From the NCBI RefSeq assembly GCF_026723865.1, contig NZ_CP113529.1, forward strand, positions 2,046,001 through 2,110,000: DNA of 64,000 bases. The letters are read 5' to 3'. The position numbers and the translations under genes are program-made. Source of the stretch: Mycobacterium sp. Aquia_216. GTDB taxonomy: Bacteria > Actinomycetota > Actinomycetes > Mycobacteriales > Mycobacteriaceae. Under the pieces are notes generated by a model. That model had not been told where the DNA came from. It worked only from the letters and a program-made list of their open reading frames with translations, and made no database searches. Position 1 is the stretch's first letter. Every line of letters starts with the position of its first letter. Positions 18,527 to 27,122 of the stretch are shown here, in pieces.

Positions 18527-20893
18527 TCACCTTTCTTGAACTGCGTGCGGTGCAGGCGCCATTGCCGCTTCTGAAATTTGGGCGGTGTGACCCTCGCTGA
18601 TCCCGAAACGCCCGTGCAGCCGTACCAGCCACCTGGGGGCCCACCAGCACCACGTGCCTAGGGCGTGCATGAACGCGGGCAACAGCACCATGCGCACCAG
18701 CGTGGAGTCCGCGATCACCGCCAACGTGAGGCCAACTCCGAACATCCGCATGAACGACACGTGCGCGGCGACCAATGCGGCGAACGAGATCGACATCACC
18801 AGCGCCGCCGCAGTGACCACCCGACCGGTGCGGGCTATGCCCAGTGCGACGCTCTCGTCGTGGTCGGCACGAGTTGGCCCGGATGCGAGCCAGAACTCCC
18901 GGATTCGGGAAACGACGAAGACTTCGTAGTCCATGGAGAGGCCGAAAGCGATGCAGAACAGCAGCACTGGCATGTTGGCCACCAGCGTTCCTGTGGAAGT
19001 GGTGCCCAGGCCGCCGAGATGGTGGTCCTGGAAGATCCACACCATCGCCCCGAATGCGGTTGTCAGCGAAAGAACGTTAAGTACAAGAGCTTTCAGTGGC
19101 AACACCACGCTGCCGGTCAGCAAGAACAGGAGGACGAAAGTCACCGCAGCGATCAGGGTCAGCACCAGCGGCAGGTGCGACGTGATCGCGTTGACGCTGT
19201 CGGAATTGGTCTGCGCGATCCCAGCGAACTCGACGGTCCTAGCGGCAGGGGAAGCCACCCGGTGCAGGCGTCGCAGCTGGGTTTCGGAACTGTCGGAGAA
19301 CAGCGGTGCCGTGGTCCGGACGGTGAGAAATGCACTGCCCTTCGCCTGGCCGGTTGGCGCCGTGGGCGGCCCAACCAGCGCCCCGGCTACGAATGTGCCC
19401 ACCGGGGCCGACACCGCCGACACATCGGGCACCCGCGAGAGATCGGCTGCGTATCTTGCGATTTCGTCGCGCGGAACGCCGTCGACATCTGGAATGACGA
19501 CACTGACGGCCGTCGCCGAGTCGTCGGCGAAGTCACGTCGCATCTGGTCGCCAACCTGGCGGGCCGAAGCGGTGTTCGGCAGTACCCGGTCATCGGGAAA
19601 ACCCCATCGGACCCCGAGGAACGGCGTGCCCACCAGCAGGAGCAACACCACGACCGCTACTCCGACGGGAAGGGCGTGTCGGATGACGAATTTTGTTGAG
19701 CGGTACCAGAACTCATCATGTCCTGGAATACTGACCGGTCCGGGACGGCCACGCATGCGACGCACCAGCCGGCGGACATCCAACGCATTCAACCGGTCTC
19801 CGAGCAATACGATGGCCGCGGGCGTCATCACCACCGCCGCGATCGCGGTGAACGCAACCGTAGCGATGCCCGCGTAGGCGAACGACTTCAGGAAATGCAT
19901 CGGGAACAAGATCATTGCGGCCATCGACAGCGCGACCGTGGTGGCCGAGAACAACACCGTGCGCCCCGCGGTCGCCATGGTGTGTACCAGCGCATCGTCG
20001 CGGCTGGCGCCAGCGGCCATCTCGTCGCGGAAGCGGCTGACGATCAGCAAGGTGTAGTCGATGGCCAGGGCCAAACCCAGCGCGGTACTGAGGTTGAGCG
20101 CGAAGATCGATACGTCGGTGGTGAACGCGATCAAACGCAGCACCGCCAGCGCGCCGAGAATCGACATTCCGCCGATGGCGACCGGCAACGCGGCCGTGAA
20201 CAAACCGCCGAACACCCAGACCAACACCAGGAAGCTGAGTGGAATCGCGATCGCCTCCATCACCAGCACATCCCGCTGTGCTTGCTCGGTGATCTGCGCG
20301 TTGACCATCGCGATCCCGCCTGCCCGAACGCTGACTCCGTTGCGGTCGTGTGCGATCTGCTCCGACAACGCGGTGGCGTAGCGCTGCGAATTGCTTTCTC
20401 CGCCACTGATACCCGCGACGATCAACCCCGCTCTGCCGTCCCTGCTGATCATCGAAGCGGCCGCGGCCGGCGGCGCGGTCCACGCTGAGGTCACGCTGGT
20501 CACGTGGGCCGACCGGCTCAGCTGGTCGGAGATCTCGGTGCCGACCGCGCGGGCCGCCGCACTGGCGACACCGTCCGGAGCGGATACGACGAACAGCAAT
20601 TGCACGTCGCCCTGGCCGAACTTCTCAGTGAGAATTGTTGCAGCCCTGGCTGATTCCGATGATGGGTCTTGAAATCCGCCAGCCGACAGGCTCTTGGCGA
20701 CCGGGATGCCGAAGATGCCCGCGGCCATCAGCAACAGCACCGCGATGGTGAGCGTTCGCCGCGGCGCGACGATCGCGAGCCGTGCGACGCGATACAGCAG
20801 GCCACCCCGATGCCGGCGAGTGACTGCGCTGCACTCAGTCCGAGGAATCGCGGTGCTTGACCGCCCAATGCCACCAGCCATGGGACCACCCAC
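18527..20893 (-). CDS. MMPL-family RND lipid transporter
   Basis: A 788-residue membrane protein with the duplicated RND plan: a first helix ([19 protein letters not shown]), a periplasmic loop, five clustered helices containing [20 protein letters not shown], then a repeat ending in [20 protein letters not shown]. The two DY motifs in helices 4 and 10 are the proton-relay residues of MMPL proteins. It probably exports the lipid made by the downstream PKS, methyltransferase and flavoprotein. The GTG at 20893 has GGAG about ten bases upstream; an ATG four codons later is possible. A TetR gene diverges from it with operator-like repeats between. Confidence 0.9.
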   Translation of the reverse strand: MGGPMAGGIGRSSTAIPRTECSAVTRRHRGGLLYRVARLAIVAPRRTLTIAVLLLMAAGIFGIPVAKSLSAGGFQDPSSESARAATILTEKFGQGDVQLLFVVSAPDGVASAAARAVGTEISDQLSRSAHVTSVTSAWTAPPAAAASMISRDGRAGLIVAGISGGESNSQRYATALSEQIAHDRNGVSVRAGGIAMVNAQITEQAQRDVLVMEAIAIPLSFLVLVWVFGGLFTAALPVAIGGMSILGALAVLRLIAFTTDVSIFALNLSTALGLALAIDYTLLIVSRFRDEMAAGASRDDALVHTMATAGRTVLFSATTVALSMAAMILFPMHFLKSFAYAGIATVAFTAIAAVVMTPAAIVLLGDRLNALDVRRLVRRMRGRPGPVSIPGHDEFWYRSTKFVIRHALPVGVAVVVLLLLVGTPFLGVRWGFPDDRVLPNTASARQVGDQMRRDFADDSATAVSVVIPDVDGVPRDEIARYAADLSRVPDVSAVSAPVGTFVAGALVGPPTAPTGQAKGSAFLTVRTTAPLFSDSSETQLRRLHRVASPAARTVEFAGIAQTNSDSVNAITSHLPLVLTLIAAVTFVLLFLLTGSVVLPLKALVLNVLSLTTAFGAMVWIFQDHHLGGLGTTSTGTLVANMPVLLFCIAFGLSMDYEVFVVSRIREFWLASGPTRADHDESVALGIARTGRVVTAAALVMSISFAALVAAHVSFMRMFGVGLTLAVIADSTLVRMVLLPAFMHALGTWCWWAPRWLVRLHGRFGISEGHTAQISEAAMAPAPHAVQER

Positions 20894-20918
20894 CGTTCAA
20901 AATCTCCGATATCAACGA

Positions 20919-20948
20919 TCGGTGACTTTTGTCAACATTCGGTGACTT
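20919..20948. promoter_or_regulatory. Operator-like repeats between MMPL operon and tetR
   Basis: The 110-base divergent gap contains TCGGTGACTT twice, at 20919-20928 and 20939-20948, exactly 20 bases apart, and the inverted repeat GTGAC-TTTT-GTCAA at 20922-20935. Two-turn spacing of direct repeats together with a TGAC-N4-GTCA palindrome is what a TetR dimer pair would recognise. The likely ligand is the TetR encoded at 21005 and/or its tandem copy. Confidence 0.6.
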
Positions 20949-21004
20949 GGACAGTACGCGTGGTCGCTTCGTAAAGTCAACAGCGGCTGACATAGAGTTT
21001 GAGG

Positions 21005-21568
21005 ATGAGCGCCCAAAGACCTCGTAATGCCGCCCAGACACGCGCCGACATTCTCGCGGCGGCACGCCGGCGTTTCGCCACGGAAGGTTTTGACCGCACC
21101 ACTTTGCGGGCGATCGCGAACGACGTTGGTGTAGACGCGGCGCTGGTGATCCGTTACTTCGGTAGTAAGCAGGACTTGTTCGCGACCGCTACCGAATTCG
21201 CGATCAAGCTGCCCGACCTCTCCGGCGCCGATCCGGACGACATTGCGGGCATGCTGCTACCGAGGTATTTCGCGGTGTGGGAGGACGACCAATCGTTCCT
21301 CGCGCTGTTGCGGGCGGCGATGACGAGCCGGGTCGCGGCGGACATCCTGAACGAAACACTGGCCAAACACGTCGCGCCGACGCTGATGGGCGCCACGCCG
21401 GATCATCACCTGCAGCGGATCGCCCTGACAGACGCGTTCGTCATCGGGCTTGCCGCGACCCGATCGGTGCTCGCCAATCCACCGGTGGCAAGCCTCAGCC
21501 GCGAAGAACTCAGCCGCTGGGCGGGGCCGGTCTTTCGCCAGCTGCTGGTGGGGCCGGCGCCGTCGTAA
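21005..21568 (+). CDS. TetR-family regulator (first of tandem pair)
   Basis: A 187-residue regulator. The N-terminal HTH reads TRADILAAARRRFATEGFDR, then TTLRAIANDVGVDAALVIRY, then FGSKQDLFA, the standard TetR three-helix domain; the C-terminal ligand domain ends in LSREELSRWAGPVFRQLL. It is divergent from the MMPL/PKS operon and so probably represses it and itself. ATG 21005 is chosen; a TTG two codons earlier is in frame. The stop overlaps the next start (TAATG), coupling it to a close paralog. Confidence 0.88.
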   Translation: MSAQRPRNAAQTRADILAAARRRFATEGFDRTTLRAIANDVGVDAALVIRYFGSKQDLFATATEFAIKLPDLSGADPDDIAGMLLPRYFAVWEDDQSFLALLRAAMTSRVAADILNETLAKHVAPTLMGATPDHHLQRIALTDAFVIGLAATRSVLANPPVASLSREELSRWAGPVFRQLLVGPAPS

Positions 21569-22131
21569 TGACTGCGACCCGGCCCCGCAACGCCGGCCAA
21601 ACCCGTGCCGACATCCTCGCGGCGGCGCGCAGCCGTTTCGCGGCTGAAGGGTACGAGCGGACAACCTTGCGGGCCGTCGCCGCCGAGGTCGGTGTCGATG
21701 CGGCGCTCGTGATCCGCTACTTCGGGAGCAAGCAGGAATTGTTCGCGGAGGCAGCGGAGTTTGCGATCGAACTACCCGAATTGTCGAATGTCGATCCCGA
21801 CGAGATTGCCGACCTGCTGCTGCCGAGGTTCTTTGCGGTGTGGGAGGAAGACGAGACGTTTGTGGCGCTGTTGCGCGCGGCGATGACGAGCCCAATCGCG
21901 GCGGACGCGCTCCGGCGAGTGTTCGCGACGCAGGTCGCCCCCAAATTGATCACCGCGACCCCGGACCATCCCGTTCAACGGATCGGGTTGATGGGTGCGT
22001 TCGTGATCGGGTTGGCCACAACCAGATACGTTCTGAAGAATCCACCGGTGGCCAACCTCAGCCGCGAAGAACTCAGCCGCTGGGCAGCACCGGTCATCCG
22101 GCAAATCCTGGTCGGACCCGCGCCGCTCTAA
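21568..22131 (+). CDS. TetR-family regulator (second of tandem pair)
   Basis: A 187-residue protein highly similar along its entire length to the upstream TetR, including the same HTH core (VGVDAALVIRYFGSKQELFA) and the same C-terminus (SREELSRWAAPVIRQILVGP). The ATG at 21568 overlaps the preceding stop by one base. It is plainly a tandem gene duplication; retention of nearly identical recognition helices suggests both bind the same operators, perhaps as heterodimers, while differences in the ligand domain could widen the range of inducers. Confidence 0.88.
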   Translation: MTATRPRNAGQTRADILAAARSRFAAEGYERTTLRAVAAEVGVDAALVIRYFGSKQELFAEAAEFAIELPELSNVDPDEIADLLLPRFFAVWEEDETFVALLRAAMTSPIAADALRRVFATQVAPKLITATPDHPVQRIGLMGAFVIGLATTRYVLKNPPVANLSREELSRWAAPVIRQILVGPAPL

Positions 22132-22181
22132 CGTCTTGCGGTGATCGGTTTGCTCAGCACGCCGTTGACGGACTCGCGTGC

Positions 22182-22898
22182 CTAGCTCGTGACCGTCATC
22201 TGGTCGTCGCCGGTGTCCCACGCCCGGACGAAGACATCGATCGGGACCTGCTCATCGCGGCCCTTCTCGCTGCCGCTGTCGTTGAGATGCACGATGCCGC
22301 GCGCGGTATCGACGCCCGTCACCACCACGGCGTGGTTTGCCTCGGGTTCTCCGGCCGAGGTTTTGTCTTCGACGGGCTCGCCCCAGATGATTTCCGAGTT
22401 GACTCCGGCGATGACCTTGCGGCCGTCGGCCAGATCCTGTTCCAGCGCCTTCATGCTGGCCGGGACGTGGGTGGTTGCGCCGCTTGCCTTATCGATGCTC
22501 ATCGCGTGGATTCCGTAGTGCGCCAGCAGTCGCGGCTCATCGTCGAACGAGGTGCCCTCGCCACCGCCGTGCTTTGTCGCCTTCGTGTAGATCGGTCCGC
22601 GGTGGACGCTGCTGGGAGTCGCCTCGGCCAGCTTGACGATTTCCTGCTCGGTCGGCTGTGTGCCGGTCAGTTCACCCACCACATCGGCGACCGCCATCTC
22701 GACGCAGTCGTCGTCGTAGTGCTGGTAACGCCAGAAGGGGGCGGCCGCAGTCGGATCGCCGTAGAGGACGCCCCCGATGCCGGAAGGGGCGGCGGCGCCG
22801 GGAGCGCCCTGCGCTGTGCCCACCGCCAACCCCAGTGCGGCCGCACCGGTCAGCACCGTAACGGCAGCGGCGCGGGCCACACTCGCAATCCTGATCAT
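22182..22898 (-). CDS. Secreted C39-like cysteine-peptidase-fold protein
   Basis: A 238-residue protein with a clear signal peptide (AAAVTVLTGAAALGLAVGTA followed by QG-AP near residue 31). The mature part carries a papain-like C39 arrangement: YQHYDDDCVEMAVADV with Gln59 and Cys65, and NHAVVVTGVD with His189 followed by HLNDSG, giving the Cys-His-Asn/Asp triad and an oxyanion Gln. Such exported proteins may be proteases, transglutaminase-like or effector domains; no processing partner or toxin peptide is adjacent. Monocistronic, convergent with the second TetR gene. Confidence 0.75.
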   Translation of the reverse strand: MIRIASVARAAAVTVLTGAAALGLAVGTAQGAPGAAAPSGIGGVLYGDPTAAAPFWRYQHYDDDCVEMAVADVVGELTGTQPTEQEIVKLAEATPSSVHRGPIYTKATKHGGGEGTSFDDEPRLLAHYGIHAMSIDKASGATTHVPASMKALEQDLADGRKVIAGVNSEIIWGEPVEDKTSAGEPEANHAVVVTGVDTARGIVHLNDSGSEKGRDEQVPIDVFVRAWDTGDDQMTVTS

Positions 22899-23292
22899 CC
22901 GGTGTCCTGTTCCACAGTTTCCCGATGTGGGGTGACTAGTAGCGGAAGGTTCTCTTCCTGGCCTCTACGGATTCTTGGAGTCCTGGTCCGGACGGTCGAA
23001 CGCGCAGGTGACGGCGCTGGAATCGAATCCGCCAGGTGGGACCTTGCCCCGGATTAGTGTCATGCCAAGTCGGGGCCCGCTACGCGGAGGTAGCTGTTCC
23101 AGACAGCCGGTGGAGTCGCGTGGGCGCCATCGCCGGATCGCATACGCAGTCATCGCGCTCATCGCAGCGGCGCTAACCGGCGTCCCGCGGCGGGCAGACG
23201 GAAAAGCCGGTGCGCCGAATTTCGCGGGGCTCGGGCACCGGCGGCTTTGACGGTGTTGTGCTACCTGGGCACATCGATCGCGATCCTCGGGG
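22899..23292. other. Intergenic region without a supported gene
   Basis: About 390 bases between the C39-like gene and mmr. Open frames exist on both strands (for example a leftward frame ending with a DSSAVTCAFDRPD-type peptide near 22970), but none has a ribosome binding site, a known domain or a matching neighbour, so no gene is called. Confidence 0.4.
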
Positions 23293-23616
23293 TCAATGGG
23301 CACCGGACAGGTTCAACGTGACCACGCCGAGGATGATCAGTCCGACGCCGACGACCTTCGCCACGGAAATCGGAGAGCCCAGGAACAGCACGGCGATCAA
23401 CACGATGGCCGCCGTGCCGATCGCCGACCACAACGCATAGGCGACGTCTGTCTGCATACCGCGCTGGATCGACCACGCCAGCAGCGCGAAAGAGGCGCCG
23501 TAGCCGACCAGACAGATCACGGTCGGCCACAGGCGAGTGAAGCCTTCGGTGCTCTTGAGCAGGCTGGTCGACACCACCTCCGCGATGATCGCGCTGAACA
23601 GGAGCAGGTACGTCAA
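23293..23616 (-). CDS. mmr: SMR-family multidrug efflux protein Mmr
   Basis: A 107-residue four-helix exporter, the same length as M. tuberculosis Mmr (Rv3065) and, from memory, nearly identical in stretches such as STSLLKSTEGFTRLWPTV and GMQTDVAYALWSAIGTAA. The essential proton/drug-coupling Glu13 is present in AIIAEVVST. The start is TTG at 23616, preceded by AAGGAGG four bases away and aligning exactly with the known N-terminus; the ATG further upstream would place the ribosome binding site inside the gene. It exports cationic dyes and quaternary compounds as a dimer. The TetR regulator that follows mmr in M. tuberculosis is not adjacent here. Confidence 0.95.
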   Translation of the reverse strand: MTYLLLFSAIIAEVVSTSLLKSTEGFTRLWPTVICLVGYGASFALLAWSIQRGMQTDVAYALWSAIGTAAIVLIAVLFLGSPISVAKVVGVGLIILGVVTLNLSGAH

Positions 23617-23679
23617 TGCGCCTCCTTGCATACGGATGTGTCTACACCACCCGTCTGTCGGTGGCCGTACCGTTGCTCT

Positions 23680-24099
23680 GTGACGACAAAACTCAACCAC
23701 CGCCTGGCCGGCTACACGCCGACCGTGCTGAGCCTGTTTCGGTTGGTCTACGGATTCCTGTTCGCCGGGTATGGCTCGATGCTGTTGTTCGGCTGGCCCG
23801 TCCGCACGGCATCGCCAGCCGAGGTCGGGGCGTGGCCGGGTTGGTACGCCGGACTCATCGAACTCGTCGCGGGCCTTCTGGTCGGTGTCGGATTATTCAC
23901 TCGCCCAGCCGCATTCATCGCTTCCGGTCACATGGCGGTCGCCTATTTCTGGATGCATCAGCCCAATGAGCTATGGCCCATTGGTGCTCCGCCGGCCGGC
24001 AACGGCGGGACGCCGGCGATACTGTTCTGCTTTGGCTTTTTCCTGTTGGTCTTCGTTGGCGGAGGCCGCTATTCGATCGACGCTTGGCGTCGACGTTAA
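23680..24099 (+). CDS. DoxX-family membrane protein
   Basis: A 139-residue protein with four hydrophobic segments. Features of DoxX proteins are visible: LSLFRLVYGFLFAGYGSMLL at the N-terminus, AGLIELVAGLLVGVGLFTRPA in the middle, MAVAYFWMHQP, and a C-terminal helix ending GGGRYSIDAWRRR. DoxX proteins are inner-membrane proteins connected with redox homeostasis; in M. tuberculosis one forms a complex with SodA and SseA. The GTG at 23680 is the only start that keeps the first helix intact. Divergent from mmr, with 63 bases between the two starts. Confidence 0.8.
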   Translation: MTTKLNHRLAGYTPTVLSLFRLVYGFLFAGYGSMLLFGWPVRTASPAEVGAWPGWYAGLIELVAGLLVGVGLFTRPAAFIASGHMAVAYFWMHQPNELWPIGAPPAGNGGTPAILFCFGFFLLVFVGGGRYSIDAWRRR

Positions 24100-24126
24100 A
24101 TCGGACTCGGTCGACGCCAAGCGGAC

Positions 24127-24762
24127 TTAGTCGCCCCACCGGCCCTGCGAGGCCGCGAGTTCAAGCAGGGTGACACCGTCGGTTTGGCGCTCCCGCAGCA
24201 CTTGATAGGGGAATGTATAGGGTGGCGCGGCATCGGGGTTGCGCTGTGCCTGCGCGGCGATCGCATCCAGCAGCCTGCGCGCCATGGATAGCCGTGGGTA
24301 GCGAGCGTGGATCGCGGTGGCAATTTCGTCGTCGATGAATTCGGCATTGCGGCCGAAGTCCACTCCCACGCCACTGCGCACGAGGTGACACAGCGCTCCG
24401 CGGCGGTCGGCGATGCCCATCGATGTGTGCAACGCAATGGCCTCCCAGACACCGTCCACGAGCGCGCGTTCGCAGCCGTGTTCGGTGAGCAGTGCCGCCG
24501 CGAGGTCGGCGCCTTCAACTTCGAACCTCTCCTTGCCGGGTGCGGCGGAGCCGGCGCCGAGATCGTGGAGTACGCATCCCAAAAACAAGGCTTCTGCGTC
24601 GTAGTCGGCGCTTGGCCGCATTCCTTCCTGAGCGGCAATCAGCTGACCGAACAGGTAACTGCGCACGCTGTGGTTGAACACTGGGGGCGACTCGGTCGAC
24701 TGCGCCAACCGGATGGCGGCCTTCGCGACGGAGGTGTCGGGGAGAGTTGAAACAGCCTGCAT
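24127..24762 (-). CDS. HD-domain phosphohydrolase-like protein
   Basis: A 211-residue protein of the HD superfamily: His31 in FNHSVRSYLFG, the His66-Asp67 pair in LGCVLHDLGAG, and the later EAIALHTSMGIADRRG segment providing further metal ligands. The overall pattern is close to the cyanamide hydratase/DDI2-like HD group, which handles small nitrogen compounds or nucleotides. ATG 24762 is chosen because it precedes the conserved helix; further upstream frame is unsupported. Convergent with the DoxX gene and divergent from the SDR/kinase pair. Confidence 0.75.
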   Translation of the reverse strand: MQAVSTLPDTSVAKAAIRLAQSTESPPVFNHSVRSYLFGQLIAAQEGMRPSADYDAEALFLGCVLHDLGAGSAAPGKERFEVEGADLAAALLTEHGCERALVDGVWEAIALHTSMGIADRRGALCHLVRSGVGVDFGRNAEFIDDEIATAIHARYPRLSMARRLLDAIAAQAQRNPDAAPPYTFPYQVLRERQTDGVTLLELAASQGRWGD

Positions 24763-24882
24763 GGCCAAAACGTTAGGGCCGTGGCTGCCCTCTCGGGAGT
24801 GGCTAAAACGACATGAACCCCACGATTTGAGCCACCGGCCGGGGGTCGTGCCCATAGCCCGGATCGATCGGTGATAATGACA

Positions 24883-24899
24883 TTCTCTAGTTAGGAGAA
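24883..24899. promoter_or_regulatory. Inverted repeat upstream of SDR/kinase operon
   Basis: TTCTC-TAGTTAG-GAGAA, perfect five-base arms with a seven-base spacer, about 40 bases before the SDR start and within the divergent gap to the HD gene. A candidate operator for a dimeric repressor; there is no regulator gene alongside. Confidence 0.35.
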
Positions 24900-24937
24900 G
24901 CCGTTTCCGTTTACGGACCGTCCCAAGGAGGTCGACG

Positions 24938-25738
24938 ATGAGCGCTCACGAGCGATGCGACGGGATGGTGGCCTTGGTCACCGGAAGCAGCCGAGGTCTG
25001 GGCAAAGCGATTGCCGCACGGTTTGCCGCACAAGGCGCCACGGTCGCGCTGACCGCCCGCACGATGGACCCGGATCCCAAATACCGCGGGTCGCTGCGCG
25101 AGACTGTTGACGAGATAGTCGCCGCGGGAGGCCGGGCCGTCGCCGTCCAAGCAGATCTATCGCAAGCCGAGGAACGCGAACGGCTGTTCGGCGAAGTGGT
25201 GGACACCGTCGGGGCCCCGGACATCCTGGTGAACAACGCCGCCGTTACTTTCCTGCGGTCCCTCGACGGCTTCCCTGAGCGGCGCGCCCGACTGATGATG
25301 GAGATGCACGTGCTCGGGCCATTGCATCTGAGCCAGTTAGCAATTCCCGCGATGCGCGACCGGGGGCGAGGCTGGATCGTGAACCTGACCTCGGTCGGCG
25401 GCGACCTACCGCCCGGCCCGCCGTTCTCCGAGTTCGACCGAACCGCGGGCTTCGGCATTTACGGGACAGTCAAGGCCGCGCTGAACCGGCTGACCAAAAG
25501 CCTTGCCGCAGAACTGTACGACGACGGCATCGCGGTCAACGCCGCCGCTCCGTCCAATCCCGTGGCGACCCCCGGGGCGGGCACCCTCGACCTGGCCAAG
25601 ACGGACACCGAGGACATCGAACTGATCACCGAGACGGTGTTCCGGCTGTGTACGGGAGACCCGAAAACCCTGACCGGCCGCATCGCGCATACCCAGCCCT
25701 TCCTCGCGGACGTCGGCTGGTTTCAACCCGCCGGCTGA
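24938..25738 (+). CDS. Short-chain dehydrogenase/reductase
   Basis: A 266-residue classical SDR: cofactor motif TGSSRGLGK (residues 15-23), NNAAV, LTSVGG catalytic Ser region and YGTVKAALNRL with the YxxxK pair. A strong ribosome binding site (AAGGAGG, eight bases upstream) fixes the ATG. Insertion ARTMDPDPKYRGSLRETVDE after strand 2 is seen in a mycobacterial group adjacent to acyl-CoA genes. The substrate is unknown; coupling (TGATG) to an ACAD10-like kinase points to acyl-CoA or hydroxy-acid metabolism. Confidence 0.85.
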   Translation: MSAHERCDGMVALVTGSSRGLGKAIAARFAAQGATVALTARTMDPDPKYRGSLRETVDEIVAAGGRAVAVQADLSQAEERERLFGEVVDTVGAPDILVNNAAVTFLRSLDGFPERRARLMMEMHVLGPLHLSQLAIPAMRDRGRGWIVNLTSVGGDLPPGPPFSEFDRTAGFGIYGTVKAALNRLTKSLAAELYDDGIAVNAAAPSNPVATPGAGTLDLAKTDTEDIELITETVFRLCTGDPKTLTGRIAHTQPFLADVGWFQPAG

Positions 25739-26697
25739 TGGTCGAGGTCGATCTCGACGAGCTGCGACAACGACTCGCGGCTGCCGACGTCACGGACGTA
25801 ACGGCACTGGCCGGAGGTGCCTCCAGCTTCACGTTTCGGGGCGTGCGATCCGGCAGGCCAGTGGTGATCAAGCTCGCTCCTCCGGGTGTCGAACCGATCG
25901 CGCACCGGGACGTGCTGCGGCAGGCGCGCATTCTCAAAGCGCTTGCCGCAACTGGGGTTCCAGTGCCCGAGGTGCTGTGGGAGAACGTGGGAGATCCACC
26001 GCTTGTGCCTCCGCTATTCGTGATGTCCCACATCGACGGTGACTGCGTCGAGCCGGTGTTCGACGGTTGCGCGCCGTCACCCGAGGTGGCCGAGCGCTAC
26101 CGCAACGCATGCCGGGCCATGGCCGCGCTGCACAGTCTGTCGCCGAGCGACCTCGGGCTGGCCGGGGAACCCCTGGTCGACCCGGTCTCGGAGGTCGAGC
26201 GCTGGTGCCAGACGCTGCAGACCGTCGACCCGGGGCTCGTTCCCGGCTGGCAGGAAATCCGCGACGCATTGTTACGTGGTGCGCCAACCGCTATCGGCCC
26301 CAGTGTGGTGCATGGCGACTTCCGGCTGGGCAACTTGATGGCCGCCGGAGCGAGCATCAACGCGGTGATCGATTGGGAGATCTGGACGATCGGTGATCCG
26401 CGCATCGATGCGGGCTGGTTTCTGATCAACTGCGATCCGCAGACCTACCAACGCGTTCCGGTGCCGTCCGGTATCGCACCGCCGATCACCGAACTCGCCG
26501 AGATGTACCAACACGAGCTGGGACACGAGGTCGTCGACCTGGCCTGGTTCAGGGCGCTGGCATGCTTCAAGTCGGCGGCGACCTGGTCGCTGATCGTCAA
26601 ACACAACCGCCGTAGAAGTCCTCCGCGGCACGAATTAGAGGCCATGGCAGCAACCATCCCGAGGCTGCTGAAACGTGCCCAATCCATCGTCGGCTAA
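25738..26697 (+). CDS. Aminoglycoside phosphotransferase-fold kinase (ACAD10/11-like)
   Basis: A 319-residue APH-family kinase: an N-terminal lobe with GGASSFTF and VVIKLAPPG (Lys of the ATP site), then the catalytic HGDFRLGNLMA and the metal-binding IDWEIWTIGDPRIDAG. This group is the kinase half of human ACAD10/11, which phosphorylates 4-hydroxyacyl-CoA so that a dehydrogenase domain can eliminate phosphate; here kinase and dehydrogenase would be separate genes, with acyl-CoA dehydrogenase at 27816-29111 a candidate partner. The start overlaps the SDR stop by one base (TGATG), so they are co-translated. Confidence 0.82.
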   Translation: MVEVDLDELRQRLAAADVTDVTALAGGASSFTFRGVRSGRPVVIKLAPPGVEPIAHRDVLRQARILKALAATGVPVPEVLWENVGDPPLVPPLFVMSHIDGDCVEPVFDGCAPSPEVAERYRNACRAMAALHSLSPSDLGLAGEPLVDPVSEVERWCQTLQTVDPGLVPGWQEIRDALLRGAPTAIGPSVVHGDFRLGNLMAAGASINAVIDWEIWTIGDPRIDAGWFLINCDPQTYQRVPVPSGIAPPITELAEMYQHELGHEVVDLAWFRALACFKSAATWSLIVKHNRRRSPPRHELEAMAATIPRLLKRAQSIVG

Positions 26698-26709
26698 GTC
26701 GGCCGGCGA

Positions 26710-26961
26710 TTACCCGCACCGGACGAAAAGATTTTGGCAATACATCCCGAAACCGTCCCAGTTCTTCTCCAGCGGACGGCCTCGGTCGGCCGGATTCGTA
26801 TAAATGGATGGAGCGTCGATCGTCTCCAACTGGTTGAGCGTGGGGGGCTGCGGCGGGGGAGTCGGGTCCGGTGCAGCCTGCGCCACGCCGCCTCCGAATC
26901 CGAGGGTCGCGACACTGATCGCACCGGCAATCAGTCCGCGAGCGTACGAAGGTTTTGTCAT
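26710..26961 (-). CDS. Small secreted proline-rich protein
   Basis: An 83-residue exported protein. ATG 26961 is preceded by GAGAGGG about six bases away; earlier in-frame starts are not supported. A twin-helix-like signal peptide (SYARGLIAGAISVATLGFGG to VAQA) is followed by APDPTPPPQPPTLNQLE and a C-terminal segment ending MYCQNLFVRCG with a Cys pair that could form a disulfide. I associate this C-terminal W-x(n)-YCQNLxxRC pattern with a family of short mycobacterial exported proteins of unknown function. Confidence 0.7.
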   Translation of the reverse strand: MTKPSYARGLIAGAISVATLGFGGGVAQAAPDPTPPPQPPTLNQLETIDAPSIYTNPADRGRPLEKNWDGFGMYCQNLFVRCG

Positions 26962-27122
26962 CGCCCGCCCTCTCCATCGTTCACGGTGCAGCACTCCCGT
27001 AATTCTAGCCGGGGAAATACCTGCCGCACACACGTCGCGTATGAGTTACGAACGCACAACAACTTTGCCGGGGCGGCCAGCAAATTGTGCTGCTCGAATA
27101 TCGCGGCGCATACCTTATTGCC

